The notes under the pieces were generated by a model. That model was given only the letters and a program-made list of their open reading frames with translations. It was not told the DNA's origin and did not search any database. From NCBI RefSeq assembly GCF_028289625.1, contig NZ_JANQOM010000034.1:1-64000 (forward strand): a stretch of DNA of 64,000 bases, written 5' to 3'. The DNA comes from Winogradskyella sp. GTDB taxonomy: Bacteria; Bacteroidota; Bacteroidia; Flavobacteriales; Flavobacteriaceae. Position numbers and translations under genes: made by a program. Shown piece by piece: positions 25,551 to 34,807 of the stretch. Position 1 is the stretch's first letter. The number at the start of each line of letters is the position of its first letter.

Positions 25551-26744
25551 TTATTCCAAAAAACGATAATAGCCACATTTTAAATAAGCCCCTTCTGGGA
25601 ATGTGACCGGATGGTCGATATCATGTTGAGTTTTAAGTATAGTTTTAAAACGCCTAGGTTGAGAATTTAAGACATTTTGGTTAAGGTCAAAAAACGACTG
25701 CGCTAAGACTCTTGAAGAACATGATGCCAATACCAATAACCCTCTTTTTGCTGTAAGTTGAATACCCAACTCTGCCAGTTGTGTATATTTCTTTTTTGCT
25801 AAATCTACTTCGGATTTTTGTTTTGCAAAGCTCGGTGGATCTATGACTACCACATCAAAGGTTTTTTTACGCTTTATGAGTTTTTCCATTTCTTGAAAAG
25901 CATCACCAGCTATGGTTTTATGTACCCCTGAATAACTATTACGTTTTCCGTTTTGAACTGCTACTTCCAAAGCTTGTTTACTAATATCCAAACTTGTGAC
26001 TTCGGTAGCACCATTGGCCAAAGCATGAACAGAAAATCCTCCTGCATAAGAAAATACATCCAATACTGTTTTACCCTTACTTAATTCACCAACACGTCTT
26101 CTGTTATCCCTATGGTCTAGAAAATAACCTGTTTTATGCCCTTTAATAACATTAGCTGAAAAATGAACACCATGCTCTACAAATTCTACGACTTCATTTT
26201 CTAAAGTTCCATGGACGATATCACCATCTTCTAGACTATGATTTTTACTGTTTTGAAGATTTCTACTTAAGCGAATTACTGTACTATTGGCATTGGATAT
26301 CTCTTGAAGGCTTTGTAGTATCGGTTCTAGATAAGGCAACCATATTTCAGAATAGAGCTTTACGACCAAAACCCTATTGTAAATATCAGCGATTAGTCCT
26401 GGAAATCCATCATTTTCACCGAATATAAGTCTATAACTATTGGTATTGGTCTTTAACAGTTCCGATCGCTTATTAAAAGCCACTTCAATTTTATGATGAA
26501 AAAAAACAGCATTGATTTCTACTTTTGTTTGGCCATTATGAATGATTTTTATTCGTATTGGGGAATCAGCATCATACAGACCAATACCAATGACTTTGTT
26601 TTTATTTTTACTAAAGATAATCGCCAAGTCTCCTGTCTTGGCATTGGCATTAATTTTAACAATACTATTGGAGAATACCCAAGGGTGTCCTTTGACTACG
26701 GATTGTTCACCTTTAACATTAAGTTTTACTGCAAGTCTTGAAAT
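25551..26744 (-). CDS. class I SAM-dependent 23S rRNA methyltransferase, RlmI/RlmK-like, non-ATG start
   Basis: The catalytic part shows FLDHRDNRRRVGEL, VLDVFSYAGGFSVHA (SAM site), VVIDPPSFAKQ and LASCSS, typical of RlmI-like cytosine-C5 methyltransferases. The frame continues upstream of the nearest TTG (26627) through KLNVKGEQSVVKGHPWVF, the conserved N-terminal PUA domain, so the TTG is not the true start. No ATG, GTG or TTG occurs between there and the in-frame stop at 26796-26798. I chose the ATT at 26742-26744, preceded by AAGGAA, giving ISRLAVKL. An alternative is a one-base frameshift near an ATG at 26797-26799. Confidence 0.85.
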   Translation of the reverse strand: MSRLAVKLNVKGEQSVVKGHPWVFSNSIVKINANAKTGDLAIIFSKNKNKVIGIGLYDADSPIRIKIIHNGQTKVEINAVFFHHKIEVAFNKRSELLKTNTNSYRLIFGENDGFPGLIADIYNRVLVVKLYSEIWLPYLEPILQSLQEISNANSTVIRLSRNLQNSKNHSLEDGDIVHGTLENEVVEFVEHGVHFSANVIKGHKTGYFLDHRDNRRRVGELSKGKTVLDVFSYAGGFSVHALANGATEVTSLDISKQALEVAVQNGKRNSYSGVHKTIAGDAFQEMEKLIKRKKTFDVVVIDPPSFAKQKSEVDLAKKKYTQLAELGIQLTAKRGLLVLASCSSRVLAQSFFDLNQNVLNSQPRRFKTILKTQHDIDHPVTFPEGAYLKCGYYRFLE

Positions 26745-26824
26745 GGTTCCTTGTTTTAAAATGCGATTGATTAAGCTTGTGTAATTTAAGAAATTTCATA
26801 GTAGTGCAACCAAACGGGTCATGT

Positions 26825-27886
26825 TTAATTAAAATCAATTCTTAAGCCAATGGAAAGGTTGTGAATATCCTGAGGATTATTTCTAAACATCGGATTGGCA
26901 TTGTATTTAACATATAGACTAAAGTCTCGAAAACCTACATAAGCGCTTGGTCCTAAGATAATATCATTCATATTAAAATTACCATCCTGATGTAATCTAA
27001 TACGCTCGTTACCTTCATTATATCTTATAAATTGTGAGGTGAATACTCTAAACCCGATGAAACCACCAAGTCCAAACCGAAATCCTCTTTGCGTTCGTAA
27101 GTAGGTCTGCTTTGTATCACTATCAAATTGAGGTTTAGATAAATCTATCTCCAAATGTATTGGTATGGCCAAATATGTATTTGCAAATCTTGTGCGCTTT
27201 AAATTAAAATCGGTCTCTTGAAGTGATGTTTGCCCATTTTCGTTTACAAAAATCGTATTATCAGCCTCGGGTCTAACTTCATCAATCATTGTAGACAATC
27301 CAAGCTTCAGATTCCAAAGTGCAGAGTCTTCCTTCAATCGGTACTTAAATGTAAAACCTACTTCAGCATATCCGAGCGGATTAACCTTGAAACCGTTACC
27401 ATAAAAGCCTCCACCATCATTAGTAACCATACCAGCAGCAAGAGCCACTATAAATTGAGTTGTCCAACGTTTTTCGACCTTTAATCCAGTAATAGAATCC
27501 TTCTTTAAATTGCTTTCTGACAGTTCAAATAAGAAAAAGTCCCCATCATAGTCCTTTGATTCAAAAGATTTTAAAGTACCATCGGCTTTGGCTTTAACCA
27601 AACTCTGTAGCTTTAGTTCTTCCTTAGCTATAGCATCATTAATTTTTGACGCATGGTATTCTGCTAAACGGGTTTTTTCTACTTTGGCTTGTTCTTCACT
27701 GATTTCTTTTTTTCTAAGTTTTTTATCTATTTGGGCCAATGCTTTTTTTAAAGCACTTTTTTCGGCTTTTGAAATAGAATCAATACTATTGGCAATTTTA
27801 GAAGCTTCTTTTTCAAACCTTCCATTTTGAGCAAAAGTAATTTGTATTGAACACAAGGTTATTAATAGGAATATTACATACTTCAT
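26825..27886 (-). CDS. outer-membrane beta-barrel protein of a sigma/anti-sigma locus
   Basis: This 353-residue protein has a Sec signal (1-19, ending TFAQ), an N-terminal charged helical region (about 22-105, rich in Lys, Glu and Ala, probable coiled coil) and a C-terminal domain of alternating amphipathic strands (about 130-353) ending in IGLRIDFN, the aromatic-terminated pattern of outer-membrane barrels. It is the third gene of a sigma/anti-sigma/barrel operon, 12 bases after the anti-sigma gene. The barrel may sense or respond to envelope state. Compare the fused version at 46194. Confidence 0.78.
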   Translation of the reverse strand: MKYVIFLLITLCSIQITFAQNGRFEKEASKIANSIDSISKAEKSALKKALAQIDKKLRKKEISEEQAKVEKTRLAEYHASKINDAIAKEELKLQSLVKAKADGTLKSFESKDYDGDFFLFELSESNLKKDSITGLKVEKRWTTQFIVALAAGMVTNDGGGFYGNGFKVNPLGYAEVGFTFKYRLKEDSALWNLKLGLSTMIDEVRPEADNTIFVNENGQTSLQETDFNLKRTRFANTYLAIPIHLEIDLSKPQFDSDTKQTYLRTQRGFRFGLGGFIGFRVFTSQFIRYNEGNERIRLHQDGNFNMNDIILGPSAYVGFRDFSLYVKYNANPMFRNNPQDIHNLSIGLRIDFN

Positions 27887-27898
27887 AATTCGAGGTTT

Positions 27899-28675
27899 TT
27901 AATTGTTGCTTTTGTTGTTTTCATTGCTTTTATAATTTCTATTAGCTAAAGCTTCCTTCACTTTTTTAAGTTCTCTTCTCGCCTTATTGAAAATCCCTTT
28001 ATTTTTTTCATCAAACCGTTGTCGTTCTATTTCAAGCAAAAGTGCTTCAGATTCCACATACTTATCTTGTGGCTTTTTTAGAGTCTCATTCAACTTTAAG
28101 GAACTGCTATCAGTGGTTAAAGAAGCTAGTAAATCTTCTGCCGTGATGTATATAAACTGGTTTGGTAATACTGAGATTGCAGAATCTACCTTGAAAACAG
28201 TTTCATTTTTAGGTTCCAAAAGCTCTGATTTAATACTAGCTAGCATCTCTTTGTGTTGTATGGGCAATTCATCATGTTTAATTTCGGTTTTGACTGTTAC
28301 AACTTTGACTTTTGGTTTTGGGTCTTTTTCGATTTCTTGAACACCAACTACATTATTGAAACTATCAGCTCCCTTAGCCTCTAATTCTCTTTTAATGATT
28401 GATGGTTTTTGTTCAATTGGCAAAGGCTTATTATCATTGACAATCTTAGGGGTTGGTTCCGACTCGTTTATACGTTCTAGCATCATTTTTGCACCTACAT
28501 AACATAAGGTAACAACAATGGAAGCTGCAATAGCATAGCGCAACCAGATGACCTTTTTTTCTTTTCGCTTAGAGTTTAAAGCAGCTATCAAACGCTCTCT
28601 AGCTTTGTCCGTGGGAGTTATTTCGCGATTGTTAATAATCTCTTTTATTAAATCCTCCGTATTATCTCGTTCCAT
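27899..28675 (-). CDS. probable anti-sigma factor, single-pass membrane protein
   Basis: This 258-residue protein has a cytoplasmic N-terminus (about 1-42), a membrane segment at about 44-63 (WLRYAIAASIVVTLCYVGAK) and a long polar periplasmic region. The end is highly basic (NKSNENNKSNN style). The gene overlaps the sigma-factor stop by 14 bases, supporting translational coupling. No ZAS motif. The anti-sigma function is inferred from order and topology, as for the loci at 12818 and 46194. Confidence 0.72.
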   Translation of the reverse strand: MERDNTEDLIKEIINNREITPTDKARERLIAALNSKRKEKKVIWLRYAIAASIVVTLCYVGAKMMLERINESEPTPKIVNDNKPLPIEQKPSIIKRELEAKGADSFNNVVGVQEIEKDPKPKVKVVTVKTEIKHDELPIQHKEMLASIKSELLEPKNETVFKVDSAISVLPNQFIYITAEDLLASLTTDSSSLKLNETLKKPQDKYVESEALLLEIERQRFDEKNKGIFNKARRELKKVKEALANRNYKSNENNKSNN

Positions 28676-29228
28676 AGTAATTAGACTTTAAATGTGCCAA
28701 TCGTTTTCTAAGTAAGGTTTTGGCGTGCGCCAGTTGCGATTTTGATGTCCCTAAACTAATTCTAAGTAGTTCTGCTATTTCTTTATGCTTATAGCCTTCC
28801 AAAACATATAAGTTAAATACCGTTCTGCAGCCTACTGGTAAGCTATCAATAGCGCTTTGAACGTCGTCTAACGTATTATCATAATTCTCTATTACTTGAT
28901 TAGAAAAATTGTGATTATATACCTCTACAACACTAAATCTATTCTTTTGAACACGTAAATAGGAAATGCATTCTCTAACCATAATTTGTCGCAACCAAGC
29001 TTCAAAACTCCCAATGGGTTTGTATTTATTAATATTTTGAAGGGTTTTTTGAAACCCTATGAGCATAACGTCTTCAGCAAATTGCAGGTCTCTGATATAC
29101 TGTCTGCAGACACTGAGCATTTTGGGTGCGTAGAGGTCATAAAGTGCTAATTGTGCCTTTTGGTTAGACGTCTTAGCCAACCTAATAAGCTCTTTAACAC
29201 TTTGATTCATAGAAATTAGTTTAGGCAT
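28662..29228 (-). CDS. ECF RNA polymerase sigma factor
   Basis: This 188-residue ECF sigma factor has region 2 at about 20-90 (FAEDVMLIGFQKTLQNINKY) and region 4 at about 125-175 (YKHKEIAELLRISLGTSKSQ). A second ATG at 29210 (MNQSVKEL) is equally plausible and fits family starts better. It is the first gene of the sigma/anti-sigma/barrel operon at 26825-29228. The upstream 300 bases hold the dnaK terminator and a repeat. Confidence 0.92.
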   Translation of the reverse strand: MPKLISMNQSVKELIRLAKTSNQKAQLALYDLYAPKMLSVCRQYIRDLQFAEDVMLIGFQKTLQNINKYKPIGSFEAWLRQIMVRECISYLRVQKNRFSVVEVYNHNFSNQVIENYDNTLDDVQSAIDSLPVGCRTVFNLYVLEGYKHKEIAELLRISLGTSKSQLAHAKTLLRKRLAHLKSNYYGTR

Positions 29229-29340
29229 CCTTTCGCTTTCTATTATTAAAAACGCTTTTGGATAAAAAAAGGTTGGATGCGTCGTTAAGTTTTTTTGTGA
29301 AAGTTAAAAAAGATGGGCAAAGTCTAAAATTGAGGGCATA

Positions 29341-29376
29341 AAAAAACGCAATCAAATTAAATGATTGCGTTTTTGT
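29341..29376 (-). terminator. terminator downstream of dnaK
   Basis: The stem ACGCAATCA/TGATTGCGT with loop AATTAAA is flanked by A6 on the left and a T-rich run on the right, so it can work on both strands. On the minus strand it lies about 160 bases past the dnaK stop, beyond a palindromic repeat. Confidence 0.75.
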
Positions 29377-29390
29377 TTTTTGAGATTCCT

Positions 29391-29500
29391 GTCTTGCGCC
29401 TCCGCTAAAGCTTCCGCGACATGCATGTGCTCAGTGTGACAGTTTGGAATGACACTTTATTTATATGAGATGCTTCGACCATGCTCAGCATAAGCGACTC
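29391..29500. repeat. repeat-rich intergenic region after dnaK
   Basis: It contains a perfect 10-base palindrome ACATGCATGT (29419-29428) and words shared with other intergenic repeats of the window (TGCTCAG, TGTGACAG, TGACAC). It lies between the dnaK stop and the terminator. 29229-29340 shows no gene. Confidence 0.4.
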
Positions 29501-29533
29501 ACACAAATTGTATGCAGCAATTAGGTTCGCTGC

Positions 29534-31441
29534 TTACTTGACTTCTTCGAAGTCTACGTCTTCTACATCGCTGCCTTCATCAGATGGTTGTCCATTTGAA
29601 CTAGCATCAGGACCCTCAGCACCGCCTTGTTGTGCTTCTGCTTGTGCTTTGTACATCTCTTCACTAGCCACTTTCCAAGCTTCATTGATTTTTTCTAAAG
29701 CTGGCTCTATCACTGCAATGTCCTTAGTTTCGTATGCCTTTCTTAATTCTTCCAAAGCATCTTCAATCGGCTTTTTCTTATCATCAGATAACTTATCCCC
29801 AAATTCCTCCAATTGCTTTTCGGTTTGGAAAATCATAGCATCTGCCTGATTCAATTTATCTGCAGTTTCTTTGGCCTTAGCATCGGCTTCGGCATTGGCT
29901 TCTGCTTCTGCTTTCATCTTTTCGATTTCCGCTTCGGTTAATCCAGATGAGGCTTCAATTCTGATGTCTTGTTTCTTACCAGTCGCTTTGTCCTCTGCAG
30001 ATACTTTAATGATTCCATTGGCATCAATATCAAACGTTACTTCGATTTGAGGTGTTCCGCGTCGTGCTGGTGGAATGCCATCCAAGTGGAAACGACCAAT
30101 AGTTTTGTTATCCGCTGCCATAGGACGCTCGCCTTGTAGTACGTGAATCTCTACCGATGGCTGATTGTCAGCTGCTGTTGAGAATATTTGCGATTTCTTC
30201 GTAGGAATCGTTGTATTGGCTTCAATCAACTTGGTCATTACATTACCCATCGTCTCGATACCTAATGACAATGGAGTTACATCCAATAATAAGACATCCT
30301 TAACATCACCTGTTAATACTCCTCCTTGAATACCAGCACCTAGAGATACGACTTCGTCTGGGTTTACACCTTTGCTTGGTGCTTTTCCGAAGAATTGCTC
30401 TACGGCAGCTTGTACAGCAGGAATACGTGTTGAACCACCTACTAAAATTACCTCATCAATATCCGACTTCGATAAACCTGCGGCTTTTAAAGCGGTCTCA
30501 CATGGCTCAATTGTACGTTTGATTAAATCATCAATTAATTGCTCAAATTTAGAACGTGACAATGTACGCACTAAGTGTTTAGGTCCACTCGCTGTAGCTG
30601 TAACATATGGCAAGTTAACTTCAGTCTGTGAAGATGATGATAACTCAATCTTTGCTTTTTCAGCGGCTTCCTTAAGACGCTGTAAAGCCATAGGATCTTC
30701 TCTAAGGTCGAGACCTTCATCACTCTTAAATTCTTCAGCTAACCAGTCGATAATTCTTTCATCAACATCGTCACCACCTAAGTGTGTGTCACCATCTGTT
30801 GATAATACTTCAAAAACGCCATCACCTAGTTCTAGGATAGAAACGTCGTGTGTACCACCACCAAAGTCGAATACTACGATTTTCTGGTCTGTAGATTTCT
30901 TATCCAATCCATAAGCCAAAGCTGCTGCTGTTGGCTCATTAATAATACGTCTTACCTTTAAACCTGCAATTTCACCAGCTTCTTTAGTCGCTTGGCGCTG
31001 TGCATCGTTAAAATAAGCAGGTACCGTAATTACCGCTTCAGAAACATCTTGTCCTAAATAATCCTCAGCGGTTTTCTTCATTTTTTGAAGAATCATTGCC
31101 GATAATTCTTGTGGTGTGTATAAGCGACCTTCAATATCCACCCTTGGTGTATCGTTATCACCTTTTACCACCTTATATGGTACGCGTTCTGCCTCTTTTT
31201 TAGATTCAGAATATTTATTACCCATAAAACGTTTAATAGAATAAACTGTTTTTGTTGGGTTAGTTACTGCTTGTCTTTTTGCTGGATCACCAACTTTAAT
31301 TTCACCTCCTTCTACGAAAGCAATCACCGAAGGCGTTGTTCTTTTACCCTCAGCATTTGGGATGACAACCGGTTCGTTACCTTCCATCACGGAAACGCAA
31401 GAGTTAGTTGTCCCTAAATCAATTCCAATAATCTTACTCAT
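29534..31441 (-). CDS. dnaK: molecular chaperone DnaK (Hsp70)
   Basis: This is a 635-residue Hsp70. The nucleotide-binding domain opens [18 protein letters not shown], with the second phosphate motif [16 protein letters not shown] (about 192-207) and [13 protein letters not shown] (about 336). The substrate-binding domain follows and the C-terminus ends EDVDFEEVK, the acidic tail recognised by co-chaperones. The motif reads GGGTHDVS where most DnaKs have GGGTFDVS, a mild variant. It folds proteins in the cytoplasm with DnaJ and GrpE, neither of which is in the window, so dnaK is monocistronic here. Confidence 0.99.
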   Translation of the reverse strand: MSKIIGIDLGTTNSCVSVMEGNEPVVIPNAEGKRTTPSVIAFVEGGEIKVGDPAKRQAVTNPTKTVYSIKRFMGNKYSESKKEAERVPYKVVKGDNDTPRVDIEGRLYTPQELSAMILQKMKKTAEDYLGQDVSEAVITVPAYFNDAQRQATKEAGEIAGLKVRRIINEPTAAALAYGLDKKSTDQKIVVFDFGGGTHDVSILELGDGVFEVLSTDGDTHLGGDDVDERIIDWLAEEFKSDEGLDLREDPMALQRLKEAAEKAKIELSSSSQTEVNLPYVTATASGPKHLVRTLSRSKFEQLIDDLIKRTIEPCETALKAAGLSKSDIDEVILVGGSTRIPAVQAAVEQFFGKAPSKGVNPDEVVSLGAGIQGGVLTGDVKDVLLLDVTPLSLGIETMGNVMTKLIEANTTIPTKKSQIFSTAADNQPSVEIHVLQGERPMAADNKTIGRFHLDGIPPARRGTPQIEVTFDIDANGIIKVSAEDKATGKKQDIRIEASSGLTEAEIEKMKAEAEANAEADAKAKETADKLNQADAMIFQTEKQLEEFGDKLSDDKKKPIEDALEELRKAYETKDIAVIEPALEKINEAWKVASEEMYKAQAEAQQGGAEGPDASSNGQPSDEGSDVEDVDFEEVK

Positions 31442-31521
31442 AATATTAGTGTCTATATGTTGTTCTGTTTTTAATTTTAAACTCGCTTTCTATAAGTCAA
31501 GTATTATGCCATGACAAAAAT

Positions 31522-31538
31522 TATGACATGATGTCATA
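31522..31538. promoter_or_regulatory. palindrome upstream of dnaK
   Basis: TATGACAT-G-ATGTCATA is a perfect inverted repeat with 8-base arms, about 80 bases upstream of the dnaK start. A second TGACA word lies next to it. It could bind a regulator of dnaK or of the divergent lipoprotein gene; it does not match the CIRCE consensus. Confidence 0.4.
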
Positions 31539-31625
31539 CACCTTTTTTTAAAAAGAATTATCTATTCAGTATCAGTTTGGAATAGCATTTGATACATAAA
31601 TAAAAATAATTTAAACCATTTACCT

Positions 31626-32129
31626 ATGAAACGCATATTATCCTTTATTACCGTGTTTGCTTTAGTATTAACCGCTTGTGAAGGCGATCCTGGACCTCCT
31701 GGACCTCCTGGTTTTGATGGGCTAGATTCGGACCAATTTGCAGCTGAGGCATTTGAAATAGTCTTAGACTTCACTCCTCAAAATAATTATGAATTTATTG
31801 AGCCCTATGGTTTCCCTGTTGCTCAATCGAGTGTTACTCTTGTTTATATTTCTTGGGAGGTTGATAATGGCCAGGATATCTGGAGGCTTCTTCCACAAAC
31901 TGTAATCTTTGAAGACGGCAATGATCTCGTATACAATTTTGATTTCACCCAAAACGATGTTAGATTTTTCCTTGAAGGTTCAGACCTAGATGGTTTAGAC
32001 GCAGTATGGACACAGGCTCAAGTTTTTAGGGTCGTTGTATTACCAACATTAAACGCAGGGCGATTAGATGTATCAAATATTGATGCCGTTATGGAAGCCT
32101 ATAACATAACATCCTTTGAAAGTAGATAA
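31626..32129 (+). CDS. lipoprotein with short collagen-like Gly-Pro-Pro motif
   Basis: This 167-residue protein has lipobox LTAC (Cys18) directly followed by GDPGPPGPPGFDGLD (20-34), a short collagen-like segment found in a recurrent family of flavobacterial lipoproteins. The rest is beta-rich with no known domain. It is probably anchored in the outer membrane with the collagen-like stalk near the surface. It is divergent from dnaK and ends before a strong terminator shared with the convergent gene. Confidence 0.75.
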   Translation: MKRILSFITVFALVLTACEGDPGPPGPPGFDGLDSDQFAAEAFEIVLDFTPQNNYEFIEPYGFPVAQSSVTLVYISWEVDNGQDIWRLLPQTVIFEDGNDLVYNFDFTQNDVRFFLEGSDLDGLDAVWTQAQVFRVVVLPTLNAGRLDVSNIDAVMEAYNITSFESR

Positions 32130-32148
32130 ATAGATCATATACAAAACT

Positions 32149-32179
32149 AAAAAGCCGAAATCAAGATTTCGGCTTTTTC
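32149..32179. terminator. bidirectional Rho-independent terminator
   Basis: The stem AAAAAGCCGAAATC/GATTTCGGCTTTTT has a tiny loop. The T-run on each strand serves both the lipoprotein gene (+) and the NTF2-like gene (-), which converge on it. Confidence 0.9.
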
Positions 32180-32193
32180 ATTAGTCTTGTTTA

Positions 32194-32649
32194 TTATTTA
32201 CACCCTTCTTTACGCCTAGTATCCACGAGGTAAATAATTCTCCATTTATTATCTTCTTTAATCAACTGAAAGGAATTCACGCCACAATGGCTAAAATTTC
32301 CGTTATACCAAAACTCATAGGGTGTCCAAGCATTGGCCATCTTACCATCAACCTGAATACTGAAACTTAGGAGTTTCTCCTCAAACGTATTATCCTTTGG
32401 TATGCTCGCAATACTTTTTATGAACTTTTCGTAGCTGCTTTCTTGAAGAATTGTTTTACCTTCTTTATTTACTGCAATGGTTTGTAATTTAATATCACCT
32501 TTAGCCATAGACTTTAAGGCTACAGTGTCTTGCTTATGGAAGGCATCAAAGAACTTAATTATAGTAGCTTTTACCTCATCCTTTTCGGAATTCTGAGCAT
32601 TAATATTTAATCCCAGACATAGAATAAGTATCCATATTGGTTTTTTCAT
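32194..32649 (-). CDS. secreted NTF2-like (SnoaL-type) protein
   Basis: This 151-residue protein starts at the ATG at 32649, which begins a clean Sec signal ([19 protein letters not shown]). The frame is open further upstream, but that part is low-complexity hydrophobic and overlaps the panB promoter. The mature part (about 20-150) has the cone-like NTF2/lumazine-binding pattern: an N-terminal helix [16 protein letters not shown] and a C-terminal strand [11 protein letters not shown]. It is probably periplasmic; ligand or activity is unknown. It is divergent from panB, with 106 bases between starts. Confidence 0.75.
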   Translation of the reverse strand: MKKPIWILILCLGLNINAQNSEKDEVKATIIKFFDAFHKQDTVALKSMAKGDIKLQTIAVNKEGKTILQESSYEKFIKSIASIPKDNTFEEKLLSFSIQVDGKMANAWTPYEFWYNGNFSHCGVNSFQLIKEDNKWRIIYLVDTRRKEGCK

Positions 32650-32755
32650 GATTGATATTGTTTTGACTGAAATTAAGTATTCGCTACTATTTCTAAAGGG
32701 CATTAAACAAAAGTTTAACAAAACTCTTATTTTTACGTACTCTAATATATACACT

Positions 32756-33574
32756 ATGTCAATCGCCAAAAAAGAATACAAAAGAATTACCGTAAAGACT
32801 TTAGTAGATATGAAGTCTAAAGGTGAAAAGATATCAATGCTCACCGCTTATGATTACACGATGGCAAAAATCGTTGACGGTGCTGGAGTTGATGTTATCT
32901 TGGTAGGTGACTCTGCAAGTAATGTCATGGCTGGCCATGAAACCACACTGCCAATTACCTTAGACCAAATGATTTATCATGCATCTTCGGTCGTAAGGGC
33001 TATTGATCGTGCTTTAGTAGTGGTTGACTTACCGTTTGGAACCTATCAAAGTGATCCTAAGGAAGCTCTACGCTCTGCTATACGAATTATGAAAGAGTCT
33101 GGCGCACATGCCGTAAAATTAGAAGGTGGCAAGGAAATTAAAGAGTCCTTAAAACGCATTTTAAATGCTGGAATTCCAGTGATGGGCCATTTGGGTTTGA
33201 CCCCACAATCTATCTATAAATTTGGCACTTACACGGTTAGAGCCAAGGAAGAACATGAAGCGAAACAGTTAAAAGAAGATGCTTTAATGCTAGAAAAAGC
33301 AGGTTGTTTTGCCATAGTTTTAGAAAAAATTCCTGCCGCTCTTGCAAAAGAAGTCGCCGAAAGTGTTTCGATTCCGATTATAGGTATTGGTGCTGGAGAT
33401 GGTGCTGATGGCCAAGTTTTGGTACTTCATGATATGATTGGAATGACCCATGAATTTAATCCACGATTTTTACGGCGCTACATGAATTTGTATGAAGACA
33501 TGACCAAAGCTATTAGTCAATATGTAGAGGACGTAAAATCTGAGGAATTCCCAAATGACAAAGAGCAATATTAA
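32756..33574 (+). CDS. panB: 3-methyl-2-oxobutanoate hydroxymethyltransferase (PanB)
   Basis: PanB makes ketopantoate from 2-oxoisovalerate and methylene-tetrahydrofolate, the first committed step to pantothenate and CoA. The 272-residue TIM barrel has [46 protein letters not shown] and [19 protein letters not shown], all PanB hallmarks. The start at 32756 ([10 protein letters not shown]) is chosen over longer frames because the upstream extension has no homology pattern and overlaps the divergent gene's promoter region. panC and panD are not nearby. Confidence 0.97.
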   Translation: MSIAKKEYKRITVKTLVDMKSKGEKISMLTAYDYTMAKIVDGAGVDVILVGDSASNVMAGHETTLPITLDQMIYHASSVVRAIDRALVVVDLPFGTYQSDPKEALRSAIRIMKESGAHAVKLEGGKEIKESLKRILNAGIPVMGHLGLTPQSIYKFGTYTVRAKEEHEAKQLKEDALMLEKAGCFAIVLEKIPAALAKEVAESVSIPIIGIGAGDGADGQVLVLHDMIGMTHEFNPRFLRRYMNLYEDMTKAISQYVEDVKSEEFPNDKEQY

Positions 33575-33594
33575 TTTAGATTGTTGCTCTATTG

Positions 33595-34079
33595 GATTTT
33601 TGGATTACTGGAGAATTGGATAATTAGACTATTGGACTTCTTACATGGAGATTTGTTTTATCAAGTTAATTAGCCAATAAACTCAAATTTTAATACACTT
33701 TATTGCATGGCTCACAATTTCAAGGAACTACAAATTTGGAAAAAAAGCAGAGTTTTTTGTTCGAAAATATATAATGCCACTTCGAGATTTCCCGAATCAG
33801 AAAAGTTTGGACTTACTAATCAGTTGAGAAGAGCTTCAATCTCAATCCCCTCAAATATCGCAGAAGGTTCTTCGAGAAATTCTGATAAAGATTTTTCGCG
33901 ATTTCTTCAAATTACTTTGGGCTCTGCATATGAAATCGAAACGCAATTATTAATTGCCAAAGATCTTAATTTCATCAAAGAAGAAGAACTAATGGAACTT
34001 TTGAATGAATTGAATTCGATTGTGAAAATGACTTCAAAGTTTAAATCTACTCTTAAATAAGTCCAGATATCCAAAAATC
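33595..34079. repeat. inverted repeats flanking the four-helix-bundle gene
   Basis: GATTTTTGGATTACTGGA (33595-33612) and its inverted counterpart (34062-34079, reverse complement GATTTTTGGATATCTGGA) match at 16 of 18 positions and bracket the four-helix-bundle gene. Nearby sequence on both sides is also similar (ATTAGACTATT and AATAATCTAAT). This suggests a cassette boundary; no target-site duplication was found. Confidence 0.55.
33707..34060 (+). CDS. four-helix bundle protein (23S rRNA intervening-sequence protein family)
   Basis: This 117-residue all-helical protein has the family signature FKELQIWKKSR, LTNQLRRASISIPSNIAEG and FLQITLGSAYEIETQL. Relatives are encoded by intervening sequences in 23S rRNA genes of Leptospira and occur in many scattered copies in Bacteroidota. 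They probably bind nucleic acid, but function is unproven. Here it sits outside rRNA, between panB and an RluA-type gene, bracketed by inverted repeats, which suggests a mobile or inserted cassette. Confidence 0.9.
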   Translation: MAHNFKELQIWKKSRVFCSKIYNATSRFPESEKFGLTNQLRRASISIPSNIAEGSSRNSDKDFSRFLQITLGSAYEIETQLLIAKDLNFIKEEELMELLNELNSIVKMTSKFKSTLK

Positions 34080-34099
34080 TGACGTTCTAATAATCTAAT

Positions 34100-34807
34100 A
34101 TGTCTAATCAATCCACAAAGTCTAACCCATCCAACCTTCAGGTTCTATACGAAGACAATCATATTATCGTCGTTAATAAACGTGCTGGCGATATTGTACA
34201 AGGTGATAAAACCGGTGATGCACCTTTAAGTGATATTGTAAAGGATTTTCTAAAACAGAAATACAAAAAGCCTGGTAATGTGTATCTCGGTGTGGTGCAT
34301 CGGCTCGATCGGCCAACGACAGGAATTGTACTTTTTGCAAAAACCAGTAAGGCGTTACCAAGATTAAATAAATTGTTTGCAGAAAAAAAAGCAAAAAAAA
34401 CCTATTGGGCTTTGGTTAAAAACAAACCGCCAAAGAGCGACGACCGACTTATCCATTGGCTAAAAAAGAATCCTAAAAATAATAAATCTACTGCTTATAA
34501 CAGTGAAGTTGAAGATAGTAAAAAAGCTATTCTCAACTACAAAATCATTAAAAAACTCGACTATTTTTATCTGTTGGAAATAGATTTAGAAACTGGACGA
34601 CACCATCAAATACGTTCGCAATTGTCTAAAATTGGCTCACCAATCAAAGGGGATTTAAAGTATGGCTTCCCAAGAAGCAATAAAGACGCGAGTATCAGTC
34701 TTCATGCAAGGCAGTTAGCATTTATTCATCCTGTAAAACAAGAATCCTTAATCATCACAGCACCTGTACCAATTGATGCCCTTTGGCAAGCTGCTAACGA
34801 ATCTTAA
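34100..34807 (+). CDS. RluA family RNA pseudouridine synthase
   Basis: This 235-residue enzyme carries the RluA catalytic motif HRLDRPTTG with Asp70, followed by the GRHHQIRSQLSKIGSPIKGD block. It lacks an N-terminal S4 domain, like RluA- or TruC-type short enzymes. It isomerises uridine in rRNA or tRNA; the target is not determined. Its stop overlaps the stop of the convergent kinase gene. Confidence 0.93.
   Translation: MSNQSTKSNPSNLQVLYEDNHIIVVNKRAGDIVQGDKTGDAPLSDIVKDFLKQKYKKPGNVYLGVVHRLDRPTTGIVLFAKTSKALPRLNKLFAEKKAKKTYWALVKNKPPKSDDRLIHWLKKNPKNNKSTAYNSEVEDSKKAILNYKIIKKLDYFYLLEIDLETGRHHQIRSQLSKIGSPIKGDLKYGFPRSNKDASISLHARQLAFIHPVKQESLIITAPVPIDALWQAANES

Noticed and set aside
30372..30914. 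180-codon open frame opposite dnaK
   Set aside because: It is an antisense shadow of a strongly conserved gene, without its own motif or start context.
32648..32755. Longer start for panB
   Set aside because: The upstream 36 codons have no PanB pattern and overlap the divergent gene; [10 protein letters not shown] at 32756 fits the family.
32650..32844. N-terminal extension of the NTF2-like protein upstream of 32649
   Set aside because: The extension is hydrophobic low-complexity sequence overlapping the panB promoter region. The ATG at 32649 begins a normal signal peptide.
33707..34060. Four-helix-bundle gene as an rRNA intervening sequence
   Set aside because: There is no rRNA sequence on either side; flanks are panB and an RluA-type gene.
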